A stretch of DNA of 5,109 nt, taken from an uncultured Neisseria sp. Its GTDB lineage: Bacteria; Pseudomonadota; Gammaproteobacteria; Burkholderiales; Neisseriaceae. The stretch spans positions 1 through 5,109 of the forward strand of contig CAKMQH010000079.1 in assembly GCA_927911515.1 (NCBI GenBank), given 5' to 3'. The number at the start of each line of letters is the position of its first letter. The stretch's first letter is position 1. The position numbers and the translations under genes were made by a program. The notes under the pieces were generated by a model, which saw only the letters and a program-made list of their open reading frames with translations, was not told the DNA's origin and did not search any database. Shown piece by piece: positions 1 to 5,055 of this stretch.

Positions 1-1
1 C

Positions 2-532
2 AATCAGGTGCAGTTGCAGCCGTGGGCGTTGAAAGGCGCGATTATGCAGATGATTTCGCACGGTTTCGTTTCCGCCGCCATGTTCTTCTGCATCGGCGTG
101 ATGTACGACCGCCTGCACACGCGCAATATCGCCGATTACGGCGGCGTGGTGAACGTGATGCCCAAGTTTGCGGCGTTTATGATGCTGTTTGCGATGGCAA
201 ACGCGGGTCTGCCGGCGACTTCGGGCTTCGTGGGCGAGTTTATGGTGATTATGGGCGCGGTCAAAGTGAATTTCTGGGTAGGCGCGCTGGCGGCGCTGAC
301 GCTGATTTATGGTGCGTCTTACACGCTGTGGATGTATAAGCGCGTGATTTTCGGCGCGGTCGGCAATCCGCACGTTGCCGATATGAAAGACATCAACTGC
401 CGCGAATTTGCGATTCTGGCGATTTTGGCGGTTGCGGTATTGGGTATGGGCCTGTATCCGCAGGCATTTATCGAAGTGGTGCATCAGGCGGCAAACGATT
501 TGATTGCCCATGTGGCGCAAAGCAAGATTTGA
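2..532 (+). CDS. nuoM: NADH-quinone oxidoreductase subunit M, 3' part (5' end outside window)
   Basis: This is the C-terminal 176 residues of NuoM, one of the three antiporter-like proton-pumping subunits in the inner-membrane arm of complex I. The reading frame is open to the left edge, so the GTG at 8 is an internal valine and not a start. The fragment starts in the conserved core: a GAIMQMISHGF segment with the helix histidine, followed by the DRLHTRNIADYGG loop. Next come a hydrophobic helix and the GLPATSGFVGEF motif, whose glutamate (codon 236-238) matches the conserved acidic residue in the late transmembrane part of NuoM. At least two more hydrophobic helices follow (around 270-330 and 410-470) before a short polar tail. 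NuoM proteins are usually near 490-500 residues, so roughly two thirds is missing. The stop TGA at 530-532 overlaps the ribosome binding site of nuoN, which supports a common nuo transcript. NuoL shares the fold, but the position directly before nuoN and the motif wording favour NuoM. Confidence 0.95.
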   Translation, partial: NQVQLQPWALKGAIMQMISHGFVSAAMFFCIGVMYDRLHTRNIADYGGVVNVMPKFAAFMMLFAMANAGLPATSGFVGEFMVIMGAVKVNFWVGALAALTLIYGASYTLWMYKRVIFGAVGNPHVADMKDINCREFAILAILAVAVLGMGLYPQAFIEVVHQAANDLIAHVAQSKI

Positions 533-541
533 GGTGTGCGA
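531..541 (+). promoter_or_regulatory. Ribosome binding site that decides the nuoN start
   Basis: GAGG at 531-534 lies 7 bases before ATG 542 and overlaps the nuoM stop codon. A GTG at 536 is in frame but only one base from the Shine-Dalgarno, which is too close for initiation. The ATG at 542 is therefore preferred. The overlap suggests translational coupling of nuoM and nuoN. Confidence 0.75.
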
Positions 542-1984
542 ATGAACTTGATTGATTTGAACTTAATGCCTGCCATGCCCGAAATCGTACTGTTTGCGCT
601 GCTGATTGCCGTATTGCTGGCAGATTTGTGGATTAGCGATGAAAACCGCTATCTGACCCATCTGATGAGCTTGGGTACTGTCCTTATTGTGGCGGTTACG
701 CAGCTTGCAGTGTGGGAGCAGGGCAGTGTGTTGGCGTTTCACGGGATGTATATCGCCGACGGTATGTCGCGCCTGTCCAAGCTGGTGTTGTACGGATTGA
801 CCTTCGGGCTGTTTATTTACAGCAAGCCCTACAATCAGGCGCGCGGTATTTTTAAAGGCGAGTTTTACACCTTGTCGCTGTTTGCCCTGTTAGGCATGAG
901 TGTGATGGTGAGTGCGGCGCATTTCCTGACCGCCTATATCGGTTTGGAACTTTTATCGTTGTCGCTTTACGCCATGATTGCCCTGCGCCGCGATTCCGGC
1001 CGCTCCGCCGAAGCCGCGCTCAAATATTTCGTCTTGGGCGCGCTAGCTTCCGGTCTGTTGCTCTACGGTATTTCGATGGTGTACGGCGCGACGCATTCGC
1101 TCGACTTCGCCACTGTTTTGGCATCGTCTTATAGCGAGATTGCCAACGAATGGCTGTTGAAACTGGGGCTGGTGTTTATCGTCGTGGCGGTGGCGTTTAA
1201 ACTGGGCGCGGTGCCCTTTCATATGTGGGTGCCCGACGTGTATCACGGCGCGCCGACATCTGTTGCCGCGTTTATCGGTACAGCGCCTAAAATTGCCGCT
1301 GTGATGTTTGCCTTCCGTATTTTGCTGACCGGTTTTGGCGAAGTGCATCAATACTGGGTGCCTATGTTTGCCGTGCTTGCCGTCGCATCGCTTGTGGTCG
1401 GTAATCTTGCCGCGATTATGCAGACCAATATCAAACGTATGCTTGCTTATTCGACCGTGTCGCACATGGGCTTTATCCTGCTGGCGTTTATGGCAGGCTC
1501 AATCGGTGCTACCGCAGGTCTGTATTACGCCATTACTTATGCGTTGATGGCGGCTGCGGGCTTCGGCATATTGATGGTATTGTCCAACGACGATATCGAG
1601 TGTGAAGAAATCAAAGATTTGGCAGGTTTGAACCAACGCCATGCTTGGTTTGCCTTCCTGATGCTGCTGGTTATGTTCTCTATGGCAGGCATTCCGCCGC
1701 TGATGGGCTTCTATGCCAAATTCGGTGTCATCATGGTATTGCTGAAATTCCATCACGTTTGGTTGTCAGTCTTCGCTGTCGTTATGTCCTTAATCGGCGC
1801 GTTCTACTACCTGCGTGTGGTTAAAGTCATGTATTTCGACGAACCCACCCATGACCAGCCCGTCGGCAGCAACTATGCCGCCAAATTCTTCCTAAGCGTC
1901 AACGCGTTCTTGCTGGTTTTGTGGGGCGTTATGCCGCAAACGATGATTGACTGGTGCGCAAGGGCTTTGGAAAACACTTTGTAA
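542..1984 (+). CDS. nuoN: NADH-quinone oxidoreductase subunit N
   Basis: Complete NuoN of 480 residues, very near the family length (about 485 in E. coli). It is an inner-membrane, antiporter-like subunit that couples quinone reduction by complex I to proton translocation. The protein is hydrophobic along its whole length, with about 14 predicted helices. Residues expected for the proton channel are visible: Glu136 in YIGLELLSL, Lys161 in LKYFVLGA, Lys220 in FKLGAVPFHMW, Lys250 in APKIAA and Lys393 in GFYAKFG. They correspond by spacing to E133, K158, K217, K247 and K395 of E. coli NuoN, as I recall them. Other hallmarks are VPDVYHGAPT (230-239), NIKRMLAYSTVSHMGF (296-311) and AGIPPLMGF (382-390). 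It is the last classical gene of the nuo operon, nine bases after nuoM, and a strong intrinsic terminator follows. Nothing suggests truncation or frameshift. Confidence 0.97.
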   Translation: MNLIDLNLMPAMPEIVLFALLIAVLLADLWISDENRYLTHLMSLGTVLIVAVTQLAVWEQGSVLAFHGMYIADGMSRLSKLVLYGLTFGLFIYSKPYNQARGIFKGEFYTLSLFALLGMSVMVSAAHFLTAYIGLELLSLSLYAMIALRRDSGRSAEAALKYFVLGALASGLLLYGISMVYGATHSLDFATVLASSYSEIANEWLLKLGLVFIVVAVAFKLGAVPFHMWVPDVYHGAPTSVAAFIGTAPKIAAVMFAFRILLTGFGEVHQYWVPMFAVLAVASLVVGNLAAIMQTNIKRMLAYSTVSHMGFILLAFMAGSIGATAGLYYAITYALMAAAGFGILMVLSNDDIECEEIKDLAGLNQRHAWFAFLMLLVMFSMAGIPPLMGFYAKFGVIMVLLKFHHVWLSVFAVVMSLIGAFYYLRVVKVMYFDEPTHDQPVGSNYAAKFFLSVNAFLLVLWGVMPQTMIDWCARALENTL

Positions 1985-1996
1985 GGCGATGAACCG

Positions 1997-2030
1997 AAAC
2001 GGCAGCCGTGTCAGAGGCTGCCGTTTTTGT
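1997..2030 (+). terminator. Intrinsic terminator after nuoN
   Basis: A perfect 11-bp stem (1997-2007 pairs with 2016-2026, core CGGCAGCC/GGCTGCCG) encloses an 8-base loop. The right arm runs into a T-rich tail, TTTTTGTT at 2024-2031. It starts 12 bases after the nuoN stop, so it should end much of the nuo operon transcript. Unlike the other hairpins in this window it does not contain an uptake sequence. Confidence 0.85.
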
Positions 2031-2054
2031 TAAGATACGCCGTCCCAACATTAT

Positions 2055-2094
2055 TTTTCAGACGACCCTTTGAAGCAAAGAGGTCGTCTGAAAA
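2055..2094. repeat. Inverted pair of DNA uptake sequences forming a hairpin before the DUF2818 gene
   Basis: TTTTCAGACGACC (2055-2067) is the exact reverse complement of GGTCGTCTGAAAA (2082-2094). An inner CTTTG/CAAAG (2068-2072/2076-2080) extends the stem, with A2081 bulged and a 3-base AAG loop. The right arm holds the full 12-mer AGGTCGTCTGAA (2081-2092); the left arm matches 11 of 12. Order is reverse copy first, forward copy second, opposite to the terminator pair at 5009-5055, and no T-run follows on either strand. It is therefore poorly suited as a terminator. Known role of the sequence: uptake signal for natural transformation. Any effect on the gene 18 bases downstream is inference. 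Confidence 0.9.
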
Positions 2095-2112
2095 CAGAAA
2101 GACACATACATC

Positions 2113-2412
2113 ATGACCGCATCCATGTACATCCTTTTGGTATTGGCACTCATCTTCGCCAATGCCCCCTTCGTGACCACCAAGTTTTTCGGCGTGATTC
2201 CGCTCAAGCGCAAACATTTCGGGCATCACCTCGTCGAATTGGCGGCAGGCTTCATCCTGACTGCTATCCTCGCCTACATCCTCGAATCCCGCGCCGGCGC
2301 GGTACACCAACAAGACTGGGAGTTTTACGCTACCGTAGTCTGCCTCTACCTGATATTCGCCTTCCCCTGCTTCGTGTGGCGTTACTTCTGGCACGCGCGC
2401 AACCGCGAATAA
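2113..2412 (+). CDS. DUF2818 family inner-membrane protein, possible complex I accessory
   Basis: A 99-residue membrane protein that I recognise as the DUF2818 family, small proteins found next to nuoN in many beta-proteobacteria. No biochemical function is known to me. Three hydrophobic segments are visible: about 5-21 (followed by the FFGVIPLKRK loop), 40-57, and 69-90 with the wording WEFYA and FPCFVWRYF. A conserved-looking LESRAG (57-62) lies between the second and third. There is no cleavable signal peptide; the first helix is probably a membrane anchor. The start ATG 2113 has only a weak purine stretch (AGAAAGA, 2096-2102) at the usual place; ATG 2125, four codons in, is an alternative. 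The gene is 128 bases after nuoN, with a terminator and an uptake-sequence hairpin in between, so it needs read-through from the nuo operon or its own promoter, for which I see only weak candidates. The short length fits the family, so it is complete. Confidence 0.85.
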   Translation: MTASMYILLVLALIFANAPFVTTKFFGVIPLKRKHFGHHLVELAAGFILTAILAYILESRAGAVHQQDWEFYATVVCLYLIFAFPCFVWRYFWHARNRE

Positions 2413-2416
2413 GCTT

Positions 2417-2428
2417 TTCAGACGACCT
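2417..2428 (-). repeat. Single DNA uptake sequence
   Basis: TTCAGACGACCT is the reverse complement of the 12-mer AGGTCGTCTGAA. It lies four bases after the DUF2818 stop, in the gap between two convergent genes. There is no inverted partner, so it does not form a terminator by itself. A run of nine T (2437-2445) follows, but without a stable stem before it. Confidence 0.9.
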
Positions 2429-2506
2429 CAAAGTCATTTTTTTTTGCGCTAAGACTTCGCTGTCTTATCAGAATATTGGTCAACCGTGCTGGTCATCAAG
2501 TTTGTT

Positions 2507-2968
2507 TTAAAACAGCTTTTTGGAATCCAGCAGCAGGGTAACGGGGCCGTCGTTGCAGAGTGAAACTTGCATATGGGTTTGGAAGCGGCCGGTTTCTACC
2601 GACAGACCGTGGGTGCGTAATAATTCTGCGGTGCGCTGATAAAGGGATTCTGCCTGTTGGGCGGGGGCGGCTGCGGAAAAAGAGGGACGGCGGCCGCTGC
2701 GCGCATCAGCGTAGAGGGTGAACTGTGAAACGATCAAGACGGAGCCGCCCGTGTCTTTAAGCGACAGATTTAATTTTCCGGCTTCATCTTCAAAAATGCG
2801 CAAATTGGCTATTTTATCGGCGATATAGGTGGCATCGGTTTCGTTGTCATCGTGTGTAATGCCTAAAAGAATCAGGAAACCATGGTCGATTTTACCGCTG
2901 GTTTCGCGATGTCCTTCGCTCAGGACGTCAACTTGGGCATGGCTTACTTTTTGAATAACGGCGCGCAT
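2507..2968 (-). CDS. dtd: D-aminoacyl-tRNA deacylase (DTD)
   Basis: A complete 153-residue DTD, a cytoplasmic enzyme that hydrolyses D-amino acids (and glycine mischarged on tRNA-Ala) from tRNA and so protects translation. Both family signatures are present: SQFTLYAD at 81-88 and NDGPVT at 139-144, which in the DTD dimer form the chiral proofreading site with its cross-subunit Gly-cisPro. Supporting stretches are MRAVIQKVSHAQV at the N-terminus, GRRPSF at 92-97 and TGRFQTHMQVSL at 126-137. The family is usually about 145-150 residues; the extra length here is a short C-terminal DSKKLF tail. The frame is open upstream to 3097, but the start at 2968 is chosen because the protein begins with the family N-terminus and has a good Shine-Dalgarno. 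The 43 extra upstream residues would read through a hairpin and an uptake sequence. It is convergent with DUF2818, with 94 bases between the stops. I see no clear intrinsic terminator of its own. Confidence 0.96.
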   Translation of the reverse strand: MRAVIQKVSHAQVDVLSEGHRETSGKIDHGFLILLGITHDDNETDATYIADKIANLRIFEDEAGKLNLSLKDTGGSVLIVSQFTLYADARSGRRPSFSAAAPAQQAESLYQRTAELLRTHGLSVETGRFQTHMQVSLCNDGPVTLLLDSKKLF

Positions 2969-2974
2969 GGGGTT

Positions 2975-2979
2975 TCCTC
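2975..2979 (-). promoter_or_regulatory. Ribosome binding site that decides the dtd start
   Basis: On the minus strand GAGGA lies six bases before the ATG at 2968. This spacing is near ideal and rules out the longer open frame starting at 3097 as the main product. Confidence 0.8.
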
Positions 2980-2990
2980 GGATGGTTGGT

Positions 2991-3023
2991 GCATCAAGGC
3001 TGATGGCTTTGCTTGCTTGATGC
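2991..3023. repeat. Inverted repeat in the dtd leader
   Basis: GCATCAAG (2991-2998) and CTTGATGC (3016-3023) are exact reverse complements separated by 17 bases. The repeat sits 22 bases upstream of the dtd start, just before the ribosome binding site. It could be a leader hairpin or an operator, but an 8-bp repeat with a long loop could also arise by chance. No T-run follows, so it is not a terminator. Confidence 0.4.
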
Positions 3024-3037
3024 GGTTTGTTTGGGAG

Positions 3038-3049
3038 AGGTCGTCTGAA
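3038..3049 (+). repeat. Single DNA uptake sequence next to a hairpin
   Basis: An exact AGGTCGTCTGAA, followed by AA. It lies seven bases left of the long hairpin at 3056-3096. On the minus strand its 3' side supplies the TTTT that follows that hairpin, so the uptake sequence contributes to the terminator tail. Confidence 0.9.
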
Positions 3050-3055
3050 AACGAT

Positions 3056-3096
3056 TGGCTCTAGTCTAACAGAGTATTTCTGTTGGTCTAGAGCCA
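3056..3096 (-). terminator. Long imperfect hairpin, probable terminator of the Sel1-repeat gene
   Basis: TGGCTCTAG (3056-3064) pairs with CTAGAGCCA (3088-3096). After one T/T mismatch, eight more pairs follow (3066-3073 with 3079-3086, one of them G-U), closing a 5-base loop. On the minus strand the stem begins about 44 bases after the Sel1 gene stop and is followed by ATCGTTTTC, a modest U-tract. On the plus strand TTTGTTTT follows the stem, a better tail, although no plus-strand gene lies directly upstream. It may act in both directions and insulates dtd from transcription of the Sel1 gene. Confidence 0.65.
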
Positions 3097-3139
3097 TTTG
3101 TTTTATCAGCTTGGATTTTATAGCGGGATGCCGTCGGGT

Positions 3140-4531
3140 TTAAAGGCTTGCTTCTTTCTGCCATTTTGCCAGTAGGGGACGCAAGGCATCGGGATTTCCA
3201 TAGCAGCCGCTGATGGCTGCCTGCAGCCAGCGGCAGGCGGTAGGGATGTGGCTGGAGACGCCTTGCCCATGGTAATAGAGTCGTGCCAAATAGTATTGCG
3301 CTTCGGTATGGCCTTGTTCCGCCGCGATTTCAAACCAATGGGCGGCAGATTGGAAATCGGTCTCAACGCCTTGTCCGTAATAATACAATTTGCCCAATGC
3401 GGCGGCGGCATTTTTGTGATGGAATTCGGCGGCTTCCAAATACAGTTTTCTGGCGCGGTCGTAATCCACTGCTGTCCCTATGCCGTAATGGCATGCTTCG
3501 GCATCGCGGAAGGTTTGTTCCGTTTTTTGGAAGAGTAGTGCAGCTTCCCTGATTTGTTCATACTGCTGGGGATTGTGCAGCGCGGCATCACTGAGTAGTT
3601 TTTGGATGGCGGTGGCGCTGCCGAGTGTGGCGGCACGGTGATAATAGTCGTGCGCTGCGTGCGGGTCGGCTTTGACGCCGAGTCCGTAGCGGTAGAGGTC
3701 GCCCATAATGCGCAGGGCTTCCGGATGGCGGCGGTCTGCGGCAAAACGGGTGTGGCGCATGGCTTGGAGCGGGTCGCGTCCGATCAGTTTGCCTGTCAGA
3801 CTGTGTTGTGCCAAGGCAGCCGCAGCGTCTCCACTGCCTTTCGTGGCAGCTTTCCGATACCAAATCATGGATTCCGTCTGATTTTGCGCGGCAAGCAAGT
3901 CGCCCAACATGACTTGTGCGGCGATAAACCCTGCATCCGCTGCCTGCCGTAAATGGATTTCGGCCTGTGTGGCGTTGGCTTTTACGCCGATACCGCGGTA
4001 GTACATTTTCCCCAATTGCCAATGTGCGGGGGTAAAGCCTTGTTCCGCCGCTTGTCGGTATAACTTGATCGCGCTTTCAAAATCAGGCTTCAGGCTGTGG
4101 CGGTAGGCAAGGCAGTATTGGGCTTCGGCGGAATTTTGTGCTGAGGCAAGCTGCGCCCAGTAGCGCATTTGGGATTCGTTTCGCTCTTGGTAAAAGCGCA
4201 TCAGAATGTGCTGCGCTTCCAGCATTCCTGCTTCGCCCAAGCGGGCATATGCGGATAGGTGGTGTGCGGTCGGGATGCCTTGCTGTTCGCGGCTTTGCAA
4301 TAGCGAGAATTCTTTCTCGGGTGTCAACTCGACAGGTTTGGGTTGCGGCTTGGGCGGGGTTAAGCGCGTCAGACCGGAGGCGTAGGTGATTTTGTTGACT
4401 TGATAGGCAGTACCGGCGTACCGATTGCCTGCTGTCTGTTGGGGCAGCAGTGCAGGGCTGACTGTGTCGGCGGTCATTCTGTTTGCCGGCTTGACAGAGA
4501 GCGTACGGGAAGAGTCGGGTACTGCGGTCAT
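3140..4531 (-). CDS. Sel1-like (TPR-type) repeat protein of unknown function
   Basis: A 463-residue protein made mostly of Sel1-like repeats, helix-pair units of about 36 residues related to TPR that mediate protein-protein contacts. The first ~85 residues are not repetitive and include a proline-rich linker (PPKPQPKP, 59-66). Repeat units follow at about 166-201 (LGKMYYRGIGVKANATQA), 202-232, 233-269, 270-304 (MGDLYRYGLGVKADPHAA), 340-372, 373-407 (LGKLYYYGQGVETDFQSA) and 408-442 (LARLYYHGQGVSSHIPTA). The stretch 305-335 breaks the period, as a degenerate unit or insert. There is no signal peptide, lipobox or membrane helix, so it is probably cytoplasmic. No catalytic motif is visible and I do not recognise a specific gene. 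ATG 4531 is taken as the start because it is close behind a good promoter, but it has no clear Shine-Dalgarno; Met19 (4477) is possible and also lacks one. Transcribed alone, it ends at the hairpin 3056-3096. Base composition resembles the neighbours. Confidence 0.85.
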   Translation of the reverse strand: MTAVPDSSRTLSVKPANRMTADTVSPALLPQQTAGNRYAGTAYQVNKITYASGLTRLTPPKPQPKPVELTPEKEFSLLQSREQQGIPTAHHLSAYARLGEAGMLEAQHILMRFYQERNESQMRYWAQLASAQNSAEAQYCLAYRHSLKPDFESAIKLYRQAAEQGFTPAHWQLGKMYYRGIGVKANATQAEIHLRQAADAGFIAAQVMLGDLLAAQNQTESMIWYRKAATKGSGDAAAALAQHSLTGKLIGRDPLQAMRHTRFAADRRHPEALRIMGDLYRYGLGVKADPHAAHDYYHRAATLGSATAIQKLLSDAALHNPQQYEQIREAALLFQKTEQTFRDAEACHYGIGTAVDYDRARKLYLEAAEFHHKNAAAALGKLYYYGQGVETDFQSAAHWFEIAAEQGHTEAQYYLARLYYHGQGVSSHIPTACRWLQAAISGCYGNPDALRPLLAKWQKEASL

Positions 4532-4563
4532 AAGGTGAGATCGGAAAACGGACTGGGATGGTT

Positions 4564-4593
4564 ATTATACTGTTTTCTGTAATTTATTGTTAA
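4564..4593 (-). promoter_or_regulatory. Sigma-70 type promoter of the Sel1-repeat gene
   Basis: Read on the minus strand: TTAACA (4593-4588, five of six matches to TTGACA), an 18-base spacer, and a perfect TATAAT (4569-4564). Transcription would start near 4557, giving a leader of about 25 bases before ATG 4531. The leader has no recognisable ribosome binding site. Position, orientation and the perfect -10 box make this the clearest promoter in the window. Confidence 0.65.
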
Positions 4594-5008
4594 TAATATG
4601 ACGAGAATATCGTTAGTTATTTGCAATCGTGGGAAATAGAATAAATACAGTGAGTTATATTTTATTTTGATATTTTGTGATGGGGACGTCAGGTTGTAGG
4701 GCGAATATTTGGGTGCGTTGTAAAATTTAAATATAAACAATAAGATAAATCGGTTTTGATTTGGAAGAGAACTAGGTGTAATTGGCAATGGGTAGGGGGT
4801 GTGGTCGGAGCAGTGTGAAGTTGTTGGAGGTATTGGCTTCAATCAATTGTAAAGATGGAAAGGGGCTGTCTTTTGTTTACAACAATCCGAAGGCTGAGGA
4901 GATGGGGATATTGTACGGCAAATAGGGGAGCGGACTTTAAAGCGATACGCCATTCTCTTGTTTAAGCCCAAATGGAATTATTTTTATCACGCCTGCCAGA
5001 GGGATAAC
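4594..5008. other. AT-rich intergenic region without a convincing gene
   Basis: About 415 bases lying between the Sel1 promoter and the terminator at 5009. The part 4594-4790 is clearly richer in A and T than the rest of the window and has stops in all plus frames. A weak plus-strand promoter-like pair is TTGTAA (4718-4723) and TAAGAT (4741-4746) with a 17-base spacer, four of six matches each. A 45-codon plus-strand frame (4788-4925) and an opposing 36-codon minus-strand frame (4953-4843) overlap each other. Neither has a good ribosome binding site or a family I recognise. I see no tRNA, no uptake sequence and no insertion-sequence end here. Confidence 0.6.
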
Positions 5009-5055
5009 AAAAGGTCGTCTGAAACTTGATTTTTCAAGTTTCAGACGACCTTTTT
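5009..5055. terminator. Perfect inverted uptake-sequence terminator, probably bidirectional
   Basis: A perfect 21-bp stem (5009-5029 with 5034-5054) with a TTTT loop. Each arm contains a full uptake 12-mer: AGGTCGTCTGAA at 5012-5023 and its reverse complement at 5040-5051. The forward copy comes first, and the right arm ends in TTTTT (5051-5055). On the minus strand the stem ends in TTTTGTT. This is the classic Neisseria arrangement in which paired uptake sequences double as an intrinsic terminator. The transcript it ends is unclear: no firm gene lies to the left on the plus strand, so it may serve a minus-strand gene beyond the right edge. Confidence 0.9.

Noticed and set aside
22..339. Arginine-rich plus-strand frame over nuoM, and similar long frames opposite nuoN and the Sel1 gene
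   Set aside because: They are shadows of real genes in GC-rich DNA, with biased composition and no own start signals or recognisable domains.
2437..2467. Run of nine T followed by the small dyad TAAGAC/GTCTTA (2450-2455/2462-2467) as a terminator for the convergent genes
   Set aside because: The T-run comes before the dyad on the plus strand and becomes an A-run on the minus strand, so neither direction has the stem-then-U order. The run is intergenic, so a phase-variable frame is not indicated.
2969..3097. 43-residue N-terminal extension of dtd in the same frame
   Set aside because: It would translate the hairpin and the uptake sequence. The family N-terminus MRAVIQ and a good GAGGA site place the start at 2968.
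3118..3145. TATAGCGGGATGCCG as the end of a Correia-type repeat element
   Set aside because: Only a loose likeness to the TATAGTGGATTAA terminal repeat. It overlaps the end of the Sel1 gene and there is no partner end or element body nearby.
3871..3882. CCGTCTGA inside the Sel1 gene as another uptake sequence
   Set aside because: It lacks the full core (it reads TTCCGTCTGATT), so it is a partial chance match.
4528..4842. 104-codon minus-strand open frame upstream of the Sel1 gene
   Set aside because: It needs a TTG start, is rich in Pro, Ser, Asn, Ile and Tyr as expected from translated AT-rich DNA, has no recognisable domain, and contains the TATAAT promoter of the next gene.
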